Source: DATEMK01 sp035275625 (GTDB lineage Bacteria > Bacteroidota > Bacteroidia > AKYH767-A > OLB10). Taken from it: 6,393 nucleotides of DNA. The stretch is from contig DATEMK010000004.1 of the NCBI GenBank assembly GCA_035275625.1, forward strand, positions 1 to 6,393, given 5' to 3'. Position numbers and translations under genes: made by a program. Positions 5,633 through 6,393 of this stretch are shown here, piece after piece (positions within the stretch are counted from its first letter, which is position 1; every line of letters starts with the position of its first letter). The notes under the pieces were generated by a model. It was not told the origin of the DNA, ran no database searches, and saw only the letters and a program-made list of their open reading frames with translations.

Positions 5633-5640
5633 TAAATTTG
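5633..5640 (+). promoter_or_regulatory. -7 promoter box for the outer-membrane barrel gene
   Basis: TAAATTTG is an exact TAnnTTTG match ending 21 bases before the ATG at 5662. It supports that start over the upstream in-frame ATG at 5605, which precedes the box. A TTTG at 5625-5628 is far too close to serve as the -33 element. Confidence 0.55.
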
Positions 5641-5661
5641 CAGTATCTTTTCGTTGATATT

Positions 5662-6393
5662 ATGAAAATGTTTTCTCAAAAAGTTACGAACTCTTTATTA
5701 CTGTTTTTATTTTTTCTGCTGCATCAATCACATGCTGTGTTATCTCAAAGCCGTTTCTTTTTTTCAGCGGGAGGAGGAGTTGTTTATTATAACGGTGATT
5801 TACGTGATAAAAGGCTGCTGCCTCCGGCAAAATTTTTTCATCTGATGGGAGATGTCAATGTGGGATATAATATTAACAAACACTTTGACCTTACGCTTAA
5901 CTATTATAAAGGAAAAGTTGACTGCGCGGATTCGCTTGCCAATGAAGAAGACAATATAATTCGCAATCAGCATTTCCGTTCGAAGATTGATGAAGTGAAC
6001 TTAATGCTGCGTTTTAAATTGTTTCGCATTGACAACAAGGTTTCTTTCAATCCATACATAATGGCAGGCTTCGGATACCTGGCATTTAATCCGCAGGGAT
6101 ATTATAACGGAACATGGTATGACCTGCACCCGCTGGGCACTGAAGGGCAATATGTTTTAAACAGTGAAGAAAATTATCCGAAGCCTTACCAGCTGCATAC
6201 GTTTACAGTTCCTGTCGGCTTTGGAATAATGTACAGCATCAATCAAAAATGGAAAATCAAAGCTGAGTTTATTCAGCATTTCTCCTTCACAGATTACCTG
6301 GATGACACCAGCACAAAATACCCGGATAGTATGGAATTAAGTGCCATGCCCAATGGATATTATGCAACTATATTTTCAAGCAGGCGGCTGGAT
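5662..6393 (+). CDS. DUF6089-like outer-membrane beta-barrel protein, partial (3' end beyond window)
   Basis: The frame is open from the ATG to the last base: 244 codons with no stop, so the C-terminus is missing. Residues 1-25 look like a signal peptide (MKMFSQKVTNS, a hydrophobic LLLFLFFLL core, then HQSHA). The mature part alternates aromatic and polar residues as in transmembrane beta strands. It shows the order typical of Bacteroidota DUF6089 proteins: an N-terminal GGGVVYYNGDL (37-47), a middle INKHFDLTLNYYKGKV, then FNPYIMAGFGYLAFNP (129-144), HPLGTEGQ (156-163), TFTVPVGFGIMYSIN and FTDYLDDTSTKYPD (209-222). The product should sit in the outer membrane; its function is unknown, and some relatives are simply annotated as porin-like or OmpA-barrel proteins. 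An in-frame ATG at 5605 would add 19 residues ahead of the signal peptide and is less likely. Few residues should be missing, given the usual family length of roughly 250-300. Confidence 0.85.
   Translation, partial: MKMFSQKVTNSLLLFLFFLLHQSHAVLSQSRFFFSAGGGVVYYNGDLRDKRLLPPAKFFHLMGDVNVGYNINKHFDLTLNYYKGKVDCADSLANEEDNIIRNQHFRSKIDEVNLMLRFKLFRIDNKVSFNPYIMAGFGYLAFNPQGYYNGTWYDLHPLGTEGQYVLNSEENYPKPYQLHTFTVPVGFGIMYSINQKWKIKAEFIQHFSFTDYLDDTSTKYPDSMELSAMPNGYYATIFSSRRLD

Noticed and set aside
5605..5661. In-frame ATG that would extend the barrel protein by 19 residues
   Set aside because: It precedes the TAAATTTG box and adds a long segment before a clean signal peptide. The shared ATGAAAAGACG with the namZ start looks coincidental.

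Overview
The window is AT-rich DNA from a member of the Bacteroidota. Three independent lines support this. The secreted nuclease ends in a type IX secretion (T9SS) sorting domain. The last gene encodes a DUF6089-type outer-membrane barrel, a family I know only from Bacteroidota. Five of the six genes have an exact TAnnTTTG box, the Bacteroidota -7 promoter element, just upstream of the start codon. Shine-Dalgarno sites are mostly absent, as is usual in this phylum. I cannot name a genus.

Layout. Four genes lie on the minus strand: a CspA-type cold-shock protein (4-198), a membrane fatty-acid desaturase with a TTG start (303-1367), a secreted endonuclease I with Ig-like modules and a T9SS tail (1466-3169), and a PPP-type metallophosphatase (3227-3892). 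A 330-base divergent gap follows (3893-4222). It holds a striking nested inverted-repeat element (3989-4143) bracketed by a 12-base direct repeat. Two plus-strand genes complete the window: a NamZ/DUF1343 exo-N-acetylmuramidase (4223-5437), and a DUF6089-like outer-membrane barrel (5662 onward) that runs off the window end.

The genes look like housekeeping and envelope functions rather than one dedicated pathway. The cold-shock protein and the desaturase are adjacent, co-directional and functionally related through low-temperature adaptation, but each has its own promoter box. The nuclease, NamZ and the barrel all carry export signals, so half of the window concerns the envelope or exterior. 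The gene spacings and separate -7 boxes suggest mostly monocistronic transcription.

I see no tRNA, rRNA, CRISPR array, insertion sequence or defence system. The only part that looks unexplained by ordinary genes is the palindromic element in the divergent gap, with a second, weaker candidate in the 5438-5661 gap.
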